This document shows, piece by piece, positions 6,183 through 13,502 of a DNA stretch of 25,675 bases. The stretch comes from a virus, in IMG/VR virus record IMGVR_UViG_3300041411_000106, positions 1 to 25,675 of that record; one strand, written 5' to 3'. Made by a program: the position numbers and the translations under genes. Below the pieces are notes generated by a model. It had not been told where the DNA came from. It saw only the letters and a program-made list of their open reading frames with translations, and made no database searches. The first letter of the stretch is position 1. Each line of letters starts with the position of its first letter.

Positions 6183-6476
6183 AGAAACCGTCGGACTTCC
6201 TGACGTAACTGTGTACTGACCATAGTTCTGACCGGTATCGCCTACTCTGTGAAGCAACTTCCCATTTGCTTTAGAAATAGCGCTTCCGGTCAGAGCTGTT
6301 GTCTGATGGCCACAAGTTGAATTACCGAACGACCCCACAGTACAAACTAATTTCCCGTCTGCCAAAAACGTGGCTTCCCCAGAAGTGAAGGTGGTAGTGT
6401 AAATCAAAGGTGCCCCATGGTTTGGGCAAACACCGATACCGATATCTCCAACTCTTGCTACTTGTTTTTGAGCCAT
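6174..6476 (-). CDS. PAAR-motif spike tip protein
   Basis: A 100-residue protein with the features of PAAR proteins, which cap the central spike of contractile tails and type VI secretion systems with a sharp metal-binding cone. The N-terminal RVGDIGIGVCPNH and later RVGDTG are typical short GD-containing turns. C17, H20, C55 and H57 (in STCGH) are candidate ligands for the tip metal ion. AAAGG lies about ten bases before the ATG. It is the last gene of the leftward structural run. Assignment rests on motif and length. Confidence 0.82.
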   Translation of the reverse strand: MAQKQVARVGDIGIGVCPNHGAPLIYTTTFTSGEATFLADGKLVCTVGSFGNSTCGHQTTALTGSAISKANGKLLHRVGDTGQNYGQYTVTSGSPTVSSE

Positions 6477-6488
6477 TTTTTTTAGCCT

Positions 6489-7136
6489 TTATGCAACTAG
6501 GATACGGCGTATTGCCCGTACTAATGTGTAAGAATCGTTTACTATAGACGCGTCCGATCCATCTGAAAAAGATTTGGTGTGCATGTACAGTGGTCCGCCA
6601 GATCCTTGGGTAACAGATGCGTACGGGCTAGCCGCGAATTGCTGAGCTCCACCCGTTCTAAAAATAGCAACAGATGTCTGTGGTGGATTTGTAGTTGTAT
6701 AGTTTGAGGTGGTAGGGATGGAGCTAGAGTTCACTCCCGAGGTAGTTACGTTGACCGTAGTAGACGGCTTAAGTGCTCTGTATATTACTTCCATCTCTTC
6801 TTTAGACCCGATATACCAATCAGTGAATCCCCCAGCGTTTACGCTAGAAATAACTGCTTGCTGAGCAGGGAATGAACTTATCCCATACGCTACCATATTC
6901 GATTGAGTCAGCTTACCGTCGTTCAGAGAAGTGTTACCGGTAAAGGAGAAGTTCCAGGCCTGATTCGCTAGAGTCGCTTCCCCAACTTCTTTAGGGGCTA
7001 CTACGAGCTCGTAGACATTTGAGCCTATCTGAATTCTTCCAGCGTAATATCCCCCTCCGTAAGATTGACCAATAGGCCTGGTGTCTACGGGTATTGATGA
7101 TGGCCAAGAAGCCAACAAGGCTCTGCCTAAATTCAA
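6489..7136 (-). CDS. Probable tail fibre or virion structural protein
   Basis: About 215 residues if translation starts at TTG 7136, whose first base overlaps the end of the previous coding frame (TTGA junction), with AGGGAG seven bases upstream. The N-terminal part (PIGQSYGGGYYAGRI...YELVVAPKE) resembles a sequence common in phage fibre or decoration proteins (GGfyaGxI...YxLIVaPK). The C-terminus ends in VRAIRRILVA, typical of DUF1566/Lcl-like fibre domains. The middle is rich in Ser, Thr and Asn. The frame stays open upstream to 7295, inside the preceding gene, so a -1 frameshift fusion is an alternative to a separate start. It lies beside the PAAR gene, consistent with a virion role. Confidence 0.75.
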   Translation of the reverse strand: MNLGRALLASWPSSIPVDTRPIGQSYGGGYYAGRIQIGSNVYELVVAPKEVGEATLANQAWNFSFTGNTSLNDGKLTQSNMVAYGISSFPAQQAVISSVNAGGFTDWYIGSKEEMEVIYRALKPSTTVNVTTSGVNSSSIPTTSNYTTTNPPQTSVAIFRTGGAQQFAASPYASVTQGSGGPLYMHTKSFSDGSDASIVNDSYTLVRAIRRILVA

Positions 7137-7654
7137 TTGGAAGCTCCCTTCCGTCCCAAAAAAGCAGTCCCATTTTGTGAGGTGACTACGAACTCCGCTA
7201 TCTTGTTCGCCAGCGGCGCGGTCGGCACAGCTCCGCCAGTCGTCAACCACGTTAGACCGGAAAACCACGCTATAGAATACGGTGTAGCCCCGCAAGTAAG
7301 TCTTATCACTATAGTCAGACCCTCTGCAGATAACGTCGGAAAATTCGAAAACGTAAGAGTAGTGTTGCCCGTTAGGGTCAAGTCAAATACGGTGTAGGCA
7401 GATAAATCCAAGTTAACCGTGCCTGTGGTCGTAGCATTCACATAGACCTTGTCTACGTACTGACTCGCACGTATAGAAGTGATGTCCGAGTTAGCTCCAG
7501 CTTTAGCATTGTTTATCGGATAAGAAACTACAGTACCAGTTTCATTGGTGACATAAACATCGAACCCACTCCCTACGCGGACGTAGTAAATAGAACTAGC
7601 CACTAAGGGAGTAGGCAGGGTGGATACGACTTTATGATGGAGTACAGCGGCCAT
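7133..7654 (-). CDS. Virion structural protein, fibre-like, 173 aa
   Basis: The N-terminus (KVVSTLPTPLVASSIYYVRV followed by GSGFDVYVTNETG) matches a short adaptor-like segment seen at the start of many phage fibre and appendage proteins and shared with the neighbouring 191-aa protein, so the two appear paralogous there. The rest is beta-rich (TVNLDLSAYTVFDLTLTGNT) and ends FLGRKGASN, as in fibre domains with a simple beta-sandwich. No ribosome binding site is obvious; the start lies three bases after the upstream stop, suggesting coupling. A slippery heptamer near its 3' end may allow a longer fused product. Function in tail fibre structure is inferred from family resemblance and position. 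Confidence 0.75.
   Translation of the reverse strand: MAAVLHHKVVSTLPTPLVASSIYYVRVGSGFDVYVTNETGTVVSYPINNAKAGANSDITSIRASQYVDKVYVNATTTGTVNLDLSAYTVFDLTLTGNTTLTFSNFPTLSAEGLTIVIRLTCGATPYSIAWFSGLTWLTTGGAVPTAPLANKIAEFVVTSQNGTAFLGRKGASN
7139..7163 (-). promoter_or_regulatory. Candidate -1 ribosomal frameshift site
   Basis: On the minus strand the in-frame heptamer T TTT TTG (7163-7157; codons GCT TTT TTG, residues 164-166 of the 173-aa gene) fits the X XXY YYZ slippery pattern. Four bases later a five-pair hairpin, GGAAG (7152-7148) with CTTCC (7143-7139), could act as a stimulator. Its GGAAGGGAG sequence is also the likely ribosome binding site for TTG 7136. A -1 slip enters the next gene's frame exactly and would give a fusion of about 388 residues. 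Confidence 0.35.
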
Positions 7655-7657
7655 AAA

Positions 7658-8233
7658 TTACCAATTCAAAGTTGTCCAGTTAGTGGTGCCTCCGCCAACT
7701 GCAGAACCATCGTAAGTCATAACACCACCTGTCTCCCCTATCTTGTCCAAATAAATCTTATTGGAATGGGCGTGGGACTGACTTACTGCGGTATCAATCT
7801 GAGCTACGGAAGACGTCGGTTTGTTCTGAAGGGAAGCCCAAGTCAGGGTGACATCTAAAGATTCATACTCAGTTACTTTAGTCCAAGTATCGCCAGTGTT
7901 GTTGAAGGCGTATAGAGCTGCTCCGGAGGCTACGGTGGCGTCTCCAGTCGCATCTGACACTAGGACAAGAAGGTTGCGATTAAGAGTCGCAGCGAGCGTA
8001 TTACGAGCCGCTATGGTGGCCACGATCTCCATGGCGTTATAGGAAGCCAGAGTAGAGGCCATCTGAGAGGTAACAATCGACGTAATCATCGAAGTGTTAC
8101 CTAGGGATTTCGATACACCAGAAGAATCCGTAATGTACGATTCTGCTACTGAACCGTTACTTACGAAATAAAGAGAGTCTGCTACCAGAGTTCCTGGGAG
8201 AGATGTGACTTTGTAGAAATTTAGAGTAGCCAT
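7658..8233 (-). CDS. Virion structural protein, fibre-like, 191 aa
   Basis: This 191-residue protein starts NFYKVTSLPGTLVADSLYFV, a recognisable phage appendage segment shared with the next gene downstream. A helical stretch (ITSIVTSQMASTLASYNAMEIVATIAAR) follows, then a beta-rich domain (LVLVSDATGDATVASGAALY, close to a motif seen in several fibre proteins) and HAHSNKIYLDKIGE, a common fibre linker. The C-terminus is Gly, Thr and Trp rich. The start lies three bases after the stop of the 83-aa gene. A role as a minor fibre or collar component is inferred. Confidence 0.75.
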   Translation of the reverse strand: MATLNFYKVTSLPGTLVADSLYFVSNGSVAESYITDSSGVSKSLGNTSMITSIVTSQMASTLASYNAMEIVATIAARNTLAATLNRNLLVLVSDATGDATVASGAALYAFNNTGDTWTKVTEYESLDVTLTWASLQNKPTSSVAQIDTAVSQSHAHSNKIYLDKIGETGGVMTYDGSAVGGGTTNWTTLNW

Positions 8234-8236
8234 TGT

Positions 8237-8488
8237 TTACCATTCCGCCTGCTGCCAGGTCTGTCTAGTGGTGGCGTTGTAGAAATCTTCTACGGTGCCT
8301 GTATTACCTTGAGACAGCCAAATTTCATAATCGGACTTTCCGATTTTTAAAGGTGGCCTATCATTTCCTAGTCCGATAAACAATTCACCAGTATCTGTGG
8401 CGAACAATGGCTGTGCTAACTCTGCTCGATTTGGGAGGTTGGACCTTAGCCCCCTTTTTATCAATACGTCACCAGACCTGGCTGCCAT
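8237..8488 (-). CDS. Small fibre-associated structural protein, 83 aa
   Basis: The 83-residue product begins MAARSGDVLIKRGLRSNLPN and continues with ELAQPLFATDTGELFIGLG. This second stretch is the familiar repeat-like motif (LaxgELxfxTDtgxLyiGxG) at the N-termini of many phage fibres and of the major tropism determinant. It may be a free-standing attachment domain that binds fibres to the tail. Its ATG overlaps the stop of the upstream gene in a TAATG junction, indicating translational coupling. Short length compared with normal fibres is the unusual feature. Confidence 0.75.
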   Translation of the reverse strand: MAARSGDVLIKRGLRSNLPNRAELAQPLFATDTGELFIGLGNDRPPLKIGKSDYEIWLSQGNTGTVEDFYNATTRQTWQQAEW

Positions 8489-9321
8489 TAGAAAGTACCC
8501 CCGTCTATAACCATTTCAGGTTCTTCTTCTGGGGTAAACGTTACTGCTACTGCCCAACCTTCTACATCACCAAACGGATTAAGCAATCCCCTCCATTCCC
8601 AGTAAGTAAGGCCAAGACCTGCGGCCCCACTCTCATTAAATACTCTGCCTTCAGAAGTTGAAACCGGGAACACCTGGGTTCCAATCTTCATGCTGAAAAC
8701 GTTTGAACCCGGCATGTTACCGGAGAACGTAACTCGTAGGCTTCCGCCTGTATAACTCAGTTCAACTACTTCATGACCCATATAGATCGCAGGTCTTAGG
8801 CTACCGGTAAGAAGGAGACCTCCCCCGATACCTAGCTTGATAGGGTTCATGTAGCCGTAAAGGTCAATGCCGTTAGGAAGAAGAGTCTTGCCTGAGGTAA
8901 GGACCAATGCGTCTGCTGGCTGTATCGGCGAATATTCCAAAGGAAAGGTATTGGTATTGTAGATGTTCACAAACCCTTTCAAAATCTTGGATCTATTCTG
9001 GTCAGGGTCGGTCAAAACCATATCGTAGATACCGCTTGACCAATTCAAATTCGTAGTAAATCCGCCTGTAATTCTTAAGGTTATCTCCCCGTCAGCCCCG
9101 AGGGATATAGAACCGTCTGCGTATGAGTACGAAGTGGAAAGGCCTTTTAGTACCTGAGTACTTCCGGGAACCATGCGGACATAAAGATCAGCCCGATACC
9201 CCGTCAAATCTATAGGGAGTAGTGTGCTTTCATCTACGTAGATGAATTTGAACGTATGGTCCATTCCTTCATCGAGTGGCAGATGGAATGTGTCATACCC
9301 TATTAGTCTTTTTGGTTGCAT
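8488..9321 (-). CDS. Putative baseplate or tail structural protein with Ig-like N-terminus
   Basis: A 277-residue beta-rich protein. Residues about 10-125 follow a pattern frequent in phage baseplate-associated proteins: an opening strand (YDTFHLPLDEG), PIDLTGYRADLYVRM, GSISLGADGEITLRI, and WSSGIYDMVLTDPDQNRSKILKGFVNI. This suggests an Ig-like or baseplate upper-protein fold. The remainder contains further predicted strands and no enzymatic motif. It overlaps the preceding o-spanin gene by 19 bases and is coupled to the small fibre gene after it. The exact position in the virion cannot be told. Confidence 0.72.
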   Translation of the reverse strand: MQPKRLIGYDTFHLPLDEGMDHTFKFIYVDESTLLPIDLTGYRADLYVRMVPGSTQVLKGLSTSYSYADGSISLGADGEITLRITGGFTTNLNWSSGIYDMVLTDPDQNRSKILKGFVNIYNTNTFPLEYSPIQPADALVLTSGKTLLPNGIDLYGYMNPIKLGIGGGLLLTGSLRPAIYMGHEVVELSYTGGSLRVTFSGNMPGSNVFSMKIGTQVFPVSTSEGRVFNESGAAGLGLTYWEWRGLLNPFGDVEGWAVAVTFTPEEEPEMVIDGGTF

Positions 9322-9590
9322 GAGTTGATCGCCGTCTCCAACTTGACACGATAAGCTTTATCTAACTCCCTACCTGCAAGCAGAGTTTTTACCTTGTAGT
9401 GAATATCGTCTGTTTTCTTCAAGTTCATAAAAAGATCAACCGGAGGTTCTACCCTATCAATCTTGCAAGGAACTGGTGGTCCAGGGACCGGAACACGAAT
9501 ATAGACAGTTTCTACTAAAGGTTGTGGTTTAGAGTTCAAGCCGAAACAGCCTTGAAGAAACAGGGTGAATAGAAAAAGTAATACTTTCAT
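9303..9590 (-). CDS. o-spanin (Rz1-like outer-membrane lipoprotein)
   Basis: The product opens with a lipoprotein signal peptide, MKVLLFLFTLFLQGC, with lipobox L12-Q-G-C15, so the mature protein would be lipidated and placed in the outer membrane. A proline-rich stretch follows (VPVPGPPVPCKI), characteristic of o-spanins. Together with the i-spanin encoded just upstream, it would fuse inner and outer membranes in the last step of lysis. Unlike lambda Rz1, it is not embedded in the i-spanin gene; the two touch by an ATGA overlap. Mature length of about 80 residues is in the normal range. Confidence 0.85.
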   Translation of the reverse strand: MKVLLFLFTLFLQGCFGLNSKPQPLVETVYIRVPVPGPPVPCKIDRVEPPVDLFMNLKKTDDIHYKVKTLLAGRELDKAYRVKLETAINSCNQKD

Positions 9591-10000
9591 TTTTCACCCC
9601 GCTCTTTGGCCAAATAAGAATTAATCATATCGTCGGCTTCTTTACACATGTTAGACGATTTTGGAATAGTGGCCAGTAGAGAAGCTGAATAAGATTCACG
9701 TTCTTTCACCACTTTCTCTGCGTCTGCAATGGCTTTAGAAATCTGCTCTGCTTTTAGTAGTTGCAGTCTCTTGACCTCCTCTAGAGACTTTCGGAAGTCT
9801 GAGATGATCGCATCGTTTTCCGCAGCGTTGGAAACGTACCTGTCGATTACAAGTTTGTTAGCATCGATTACGTCATCTCTGTCGGAAACATCTTGAGTAA
9901 GATTAGATACCTCTACTCGCAGATACACGATGTAACCTGCACAGGAAACAAGGGCCGACAAAAGTAGGCCCATGATAGCTTTGTTTACCCAGTCAATCAC
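9587..10000 (-). CDS. i-spanin (Rz-like inner-membrane protein)
   Basis: The protein has one N-terminal membrane helix (IMGLLLSALVSCAGYIVYLRV) followed by a long, charged, heptad-rich periplasmic region, the usual plan of an i-spanin that meets the o-spanin across the periplasm. The start is uncertain. GTG 10000 overlaps the upstream stop by eight bases with AGG six bases before it; ATG 10024 and TTG 10060 are in frame but have poor binding sites and longer overlaps. With GTG the product is about 137 residues. The adjacent lipoprotein gene confirms the pairing. Function is well supported by architecture and context rather than by sequence identity. Confidence 0.78.
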   Translation of the reverse strand: MIDWVNKAIMGLLLSALVSCAGYIVYLRVEVSNLTQDVSDRDDVIDANKLVIDRYVSNAAENDAIISDFRKSLEEVKRLQLLKAEQISKAIADAEKVVKERESYSASLLATIPKSSNMCKEADDMINSYLAKERGEK

Positions 10001-10256
10001 CGGACACCTGCCGAGAACCTTCATCAGGCTCGATAGATTTCTCACAGTGGTTAGGGTCAATTTTGTTTAGTAGATAGCAAATCACTTTGCACAGTTTGCA
10101 TCTGCCAGCACGTACGTTCTTGCCCATTCGAGACGATAGGGTTTCATCAGGATCACCTCCGAGGGCAGTATTGGCAAGCTGATCTACTGCAACCAAGAAG
10201 TTCCAAAAATACAAAGACACTTTTGCTTTTGCGTATTCAAGTTTAGAGACCGTCAT
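9993..10256 (-). CDS. Conserved small phage protein of the lysis region
   Basis: An 87-residue protein with the signature FLVAVDQLANTALGGDPDETLSSR, which I recognise as a widely conserved small phage and prophage protein often found close to endolysin and spanin genes. Its C-terminus contains a Cys pair (CKLCKVICYLL) and DPNHCEKS, also usual for this group. The molecular role is not known to me. GAGG (nine bases upstream) supports the ATG. It overlaps the endolysin gene upstream and the i-spanin gene downstream, so it belongs to the lysis cassette. Confidence 0.78.
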   Translation of the reverse strand: MTVSKLEYAKAKVSLYFWNFLVAVDQLANTALGGDPDETLSSRMGKNVRAGRCKLCKVICYLLNKIDPNHCEKSIEPDEGSRQVSGD

Positions 10257-10836
10257 TTGGAACTACCTCGTTCTTGGCTTTTTTTAGATCGGCGTAGAAA
10301 TTACGGATGTGAACTACGTAATCCATTGTTTCTTTGCTGTTCTTACCTGTCACCCTAGGCAGGCATGGGATAATTTCTTTGTAGAGAGCCGGGCCCCCAC
10401 AGAGTTTTTGTGCAGTGATCAAATGACCTGCCCCCGCGTTGTAGCTCGCGGTAGCAAGGTTATGTCTGTCTTGCATCGGTCTAGGAGACTTCCACATCTT
10501 GTACTGCGTACCCATGTAGTAGGCCGCAGCTTGGATGTTGTACTCAGGATGGAACACCGAGATACTCTCGGAAATCTTCAGTGCTTTTCTAGTGTCTTTC
10601 CAAGTACCGGGCATGAACTGACAGACGCCAGCGGCCCCTACCGGGGAAACCGCCTGCTCTTTGAATCTAGACTCCTGCCAGCACTGAGCCTTTATCAAAT
10701 CGTAGTCGACACCCGGTAGGTACATCTGGGTGTACTTTATGAAGAACCCATCGTACTTGCTCTTTAGCGGAGGCGGGGCCGCCTCTACCGAAGTAGCCGT
10801 AAAAAGGAATGCTAGAATTACGGCTAAGACTTTCAT
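10243..10836 (-). CDS. Exported lytic transglycosylase endolysin (SLT family)
   Basis: This enzyme should cleave the glycan strands of peptidoglycan. Starting at ATG 10836 (GAGG eight bases upstream) it is 197 residues and begins with a Sec signal peptide, MKVLAVILAFLFTATSVEA, probably cut after A19. The lysozyme-like fold follows, with catalytic E55 in CWQESRF, the GAAGVCQFMPGTW motif (67-79), and ASYNAGAGH further on. These are hallmarks of soluble lytic transglycosylases. A longer start at 10869 would bury the signal peptide and is unlikely. Because it carries its own export signal, the enzyme may not need a large holin pore. A virion-associated role is possible but the spanin context favours lysis. 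Confidence 0.88.
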   Translation of the reverse strand: MKVLAVILAFLFTATSVEAAPPPLKSKYDGFFIKYTQMYLPGVDYDLIKAQCWQESRFKEQAVSPVGAAGVCQFMPGTWKDTRKALKISESISVFHPEYNIQAAAYYMGTQYKMWKSPRPMQDRHNLATASYNAGAGHLITAQKLCGGPALYKEIIPCLPRVTGKNSKETMDYVVHIRNFYADLKKAKNEVVPNDGL

Positions 10837-10846
10837 GTCTACGACC

Positions 10847-11098
10847 TCAGTAAAGGAAGTTTGAAGCAATGATGTACGCGTTTCCCAGGCCTAGAACTGC
10901 ATAACGAACGCTCAGGTACATGGATAGGGCTTTGGGATCGGTCCCGACAACCAGGTATGCATGTTCGAAACGTATTCCGGAAAGCTTGTTAGCCACTCTC
11001 AATAGAAGAAAGGTGATGGTGGAGAACATGAGCACAGAAATAGTTGCTTTGGCCAGAGAGACCAGAAAGCCTACTGCTACAACGTCGATTTGATCCAT
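10847..11098 (-). CDS. Small membrane protein, holin candidate
   Basis: The 83-residue product has a long hydrophobic stretch near residues 6-36 (VVAVGFLVSLAKATISVLMF) and a second weaker one near the C-terminus (AVLGLGNAYIIASNFL). Its size, two membrane segments and place next to the endolysin fit a holin or pinholin, but I do not recognise the family. AGGAG lies eight bases before the ATG. The 3' end lies eleven bases before the endolysin start and overlaps its GAGG ribosome binding site (10845-10848), giving a translationally tight pair. Confidence 0.7.
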   Translation of the reverse strand: MDQIDVVAVGFLVSLAKATISVLMFSTITFLLLRVANKLSGIRFEHAYLVVGTDPKALSMYLSVRYAVLGLGNAYIIASNFLY

Positions 11099-11113
11099 TT
11101 TGAAACTCCTAAA

Positions 11114-11521
11114 TTAGCCGCCGAAGAACTTAATAGCTCCGGCACCTGCACCGGCAGAACCCAATGCAAGTATGAATGACGATGCAAACTTCTCAATGAA
11201 GCCCGTAGTTTTACCCTGCATCTTATCGTTTGTAGTCAATTCTTGAACTAGACCTGTCAAAGTCTCTAGCTGTTTGGCTTGTTTGTTAACGTCGCCAGTC
11301 AAGTACTGAACTTCTCTCTCGAGAAGAGCAATACGGCCACGGTCCTGAGCAAGATCTGAAATACGATCCGCCATTTCCTTTTGACCATTACTCAACTGGT
11401 TCATGTAATTGTTGTGCCAAACAGTTTTTTCTTCTAGAGTAGCTAGACGGTTCAACACCTCTCGAATTGCATCGAGAATTTCTATTACTCTATTTTCGAG
11501 TTGAGGGGATGAAGTCGTCAA
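11114..11521 (-). CDS. Coiled-coil protein with C-terminal membrane segment, second holin candidate
   Basis: 135 residues from a TTG start supported by GGAG eight bases upstream. Most of the chain is a charged coiled coil (RVIEILDAIREVLNRLATLE; LLEREVQYLTGDVNKQAKQL). It ends in a hydrophobic helix with a glycine/alanine zipper (FASSFILALGSAGAGAGAI). This layout, coiled coil then one membrane helix, recalls XhlA-type lysis accessory proteins, though it is longer. It could be a holin, a holin partner or a membrane anchor. Position at the head of the lysis cassette favours a lysis role. Confidence 0.68.
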   Translation of the reverse strand: MTTSSPQLENRVIEILDAIREVLNRLATLEEKTVWHNNYMNQLSNGQKEMADRISDLAQDRGRIALLEREVQYLTGDVNKQAKQLETLTGLVQELTTNDKMQGKTTGFIEKFASSFILALGSAGAGAGAIKFFGG

Positions 11522-11542
11522 CTTTATAACTCCGGTTGAAAA

Positions 11543-12520
11543 TTAATAGCCTAGAACTACCCAACGATAGCCTATCGCGATAGCTACTGGGGTTGATCCA
11601 GCTACTGCTCCTGTGGTAAATACCGAGATATTTGAAGGGCTTAGTGAACCGCAGGTAACAATATAGTTAGCCGGTGAAGATGCCGTTGCAGTTGCGATAA
11701 ATTGCGCAGCTGCAGTCGGGAAAGCTATTGGGAAAACCAAATTTCCAGTCCCGCTCGTAGTAACGGATTCACCCCATTGAATAATCATTCCTCCTGGAAG
11801 TTTTTGGTAACCAATATTGGCTTTTGTCTGATTAGTACCCGTGAAATCCGCAAGAGCAGTTTTAAGAGCCATTTCACTAGCCAGAGTAGCAACGTTCAAA
11901 ATACCTGCGTTAACTGGAGAATCGTAGGCTTTTATGCAGTAGAGGACCGAAACGTTTCGTGGGCGGGAAGTACCGTAATGTGCAGCCGAAAATAAAACAC
12001 TTCCAGGTACTATTACTCCGCTATTGGTATAGGTTCCTACCCCAGAATATTCCGTTATAGTAGGTACGTCCCATCCAAGTCCAGCCCTATTAGCACTGAT
12101 GCTATTTAGTCCATGTACCTCTGCTCCGTTATCGTCATTTCCATAGAGGAGAGATCCTTTCTGGTTACTTCGAATTGTGCGACCCGTATCGATCCCTCTA
12201 CCATTATCCCATCCACGGAGGAATTCCCCCCGAAGATCCGGAAGAGTTGCCGAAGTAGTTCCGCCCAAGAAAGTAACTAAGCTTGGGAAAGTAGAACTAG
12301 AGACGGTTTGACCCGAGCAAGGGAGGTAGCCGTACGGGGCAACACTCCCGTAGAAGGCAATGATGGTGCCGATTGGGTTTGCTGCTTTTAGAACGTCGTC
12401 CGCCGAAGCTGCACCGAGGTTAACAAGGGCTGCAGGCTTATCTACTACATCACTGAAATTACTAGCAGCGTAGAGTGGTTTTTGATAGCCGTCCGGAGAC
12501 TGGCCGAAGTAATCAGACAT
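11543..12520 (-). CDS. Tail fibre protein with tail-collar and gp53-like domains (copy 1)
   Basis: A 325-residue fibre, one of three paralogues here. After a short N-terminal attachment region (NFSDVVDKPAALVNLG) comes the phage tail-collar domain: PIGTIIAFYGSVAPYGYLPC near residue 49 and PDLRGEFLRGWDNGRG at 94-109. Residues about 118-184 are unlike the paralogues. Then come RPRNVSVLYCIKAY (186-199) and a C-terminal gp53-like domain starting GYQKLPGGMIIQWG and ending LGY. The divergent middle is the likely receptor-contact or variable part. AAGGA lies just before the ATG. It is the leftmost fibre of the set and directly precedes the lysis cassette. Confidence 0.88.
   Translation of the reverse strand: MSDYFGQSPDGYQKPLYAASNFSDVVDKPAALVNLGAASADDVLKAANPIGTIIAFYGSVAPYGYLPCSGQTVSSSTFPSLVTFLGGTTSATLPDLRGEFLRGWDNGRGIDTGRTIRSNQKGSLLYGNDDNGAEVHGLNSISANRAGLGWDVPTITEYSGVGTYTNSGVIVPGSVLFSAAHYGTSRPRNVSVLYCIKAYDSPVNAGILNVATLASEMALKTALADFTGTNQTKANIGYQKLPGGMIIQWGESVTTSGTGNLVFPIAFPTAAAQFIATATASSPANYIVTCGSLSPSNISVFTTGAVAGSTPVAIAIGYRWVVLGY
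12201..12226. repeat. 26-bp direct repeat, copy in fibre gene 1
   Basis: Identical over 26 bases to 13173-13198 in the neighbouring fibre gene; both encode the WDNGRG region of the tail-collar domain. The third paralogue has a clearly diverged version. Such islands of identity could support recombination or gene conversion between the fibre genes. Confidence 0.8.
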
Positions 12521-12529
12521 GATTTTTCC

Positions 12530-13489
12530 TTAGTATCCTATGGCCATCCAGTAGGCAGTATCTATGTTCGCTGCAGAAGCACCCGACCAACCGTATATTG
12601 AAAATCCGGCAGTGGTGGCTGCGCTAGTACTTGTTCTACGGGCATCCGAAGTAGTTTGTTTATTAGTCATTACTGATGTACATGCACTTGGGAAAACTAT
12701 AGGGAAAGTTACGGAGCCAGTTGTAGCATTTATATAAGTCGTACCCCACTGCATAATCAAACCGTTTGGAAATTTTTGGTATCCGTTTCCTGAAAGAGAA
12801 ACTTCAAATTGAGTCAACTTAGTACATTGACTGAGTTCGGTAAGAACGTTGCCTATATTGGCAGTAGAGGTGTTTACCAAAGCTCCGTAGGCTTTCATGC
12901 AGTAGAGAACTGAGATGTTGCGAGGTCGGGTCTCTACGTCAGCACTTTGGCTATACGTTCTTACCGTACCTGCTGGGGTTCCGAAAATATTGTTGTCACT
13001 TGCTACTCTTGTTACCCAATCTGCGGGGGCATCTTTAAGGACTATAGTCGGAACTATACCTGCTGGATCAAAAGTCGAGCCCGCACCGCTTTCGGTTGGC
13101 AAATAGTGGAAGTGGTTTTTAAGGGCATCTGCTTGAGCAGTTTTAATAGCTCTGCCCAAATCCGTCCCACGACCATTATCCCATCCACGGAGGAATTCTC
13201 CACGAAGATCCGGAAGCGCTTGTGAACTGCCACCACCTAGAAAAGTAACAAGGTCAGGAAAAGTACCAGAGTTGACAGTTTGTCCGTTACATGGCAAATA
13301 TCCTACTGGAGCAGTGTTACCCCAGAATGGGATGATGGTGCCTATTGGGACGGAGTTCATCATGATATCTGAAGTACTCAGCGTCCCGAGATTTGCAAGA
13401 GCCGCAGGTTTATCAGGCAAGTCGGACAGGTTTTGACCAGCCCTTAGCGGGAGAAAAGCGGCGAGAGGTGGTTGACCGAATTGAGACAT
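12530..13489 (-). CDS. Tail fibre protein with tail-collar and gp53-like domains (copy 2)
   Basis: A 319-residue paralogue of the fibres on both sides. It shares the opening (MSQFGQPP, NLSDLPDKPAALANLG), the collar motif PIGTIIPFWGNTAPVGYLPC, PDLRGEFLRGWDNGRGTDLG, RPRNISVLYCMKAYG and the C-terminal GYQKFPNGLIMQWG ending in MAIGY. The segment between collar and RPRN is distinct, again pointing to a swappable tip. CGGAG lies seven bases before the ATG. A strong leftward terminator hairpin ends only 14 bases upstream of the start, which separates this fibre from the fibre-plus-chaperone pair before it and suggests partial readthrough control. Confidence 0.88.
   Translation of the reverse strand: MSQFGQPPLAAFLPLRAGQNLSDLPDKPAALANLGTLSTSDIMMNSVPIGTIIPFWGNTAPVGYLPCNGQTVNSGTFPDLVTFLGGGSSQALPDLRGEFLRGWDNGRGTDLGRAIKTAQADALKNHFHYLPTESGAGSTFDPAGIVPTIVLKDAPADWVTRVASDNNIFGTPAGTVRTYSQSADVETRPRNISVLYCMKAYGALVNTSTANIGNVLTELSQCTKLTQFEVSLSGNGYQKFPNGLIMQWGTTYINATTGSVTFPIVFPSACTSVMTNKQTTSDARRTSTSAATTAGFSIYGWSGASAANIDTAYWMAIGY
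13173..13198. repeat. 26-bp direct repeat, copy in fibre gene 2
   Basis: Partner of 12201-12226. The stretch includes CCACGGAGGAATTC on the plus strand and lies within tail-collar codons in both genes. Confidence 0.8.
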
Positions 13490-13502
13490 TGTGACTCCGT
13501 AG

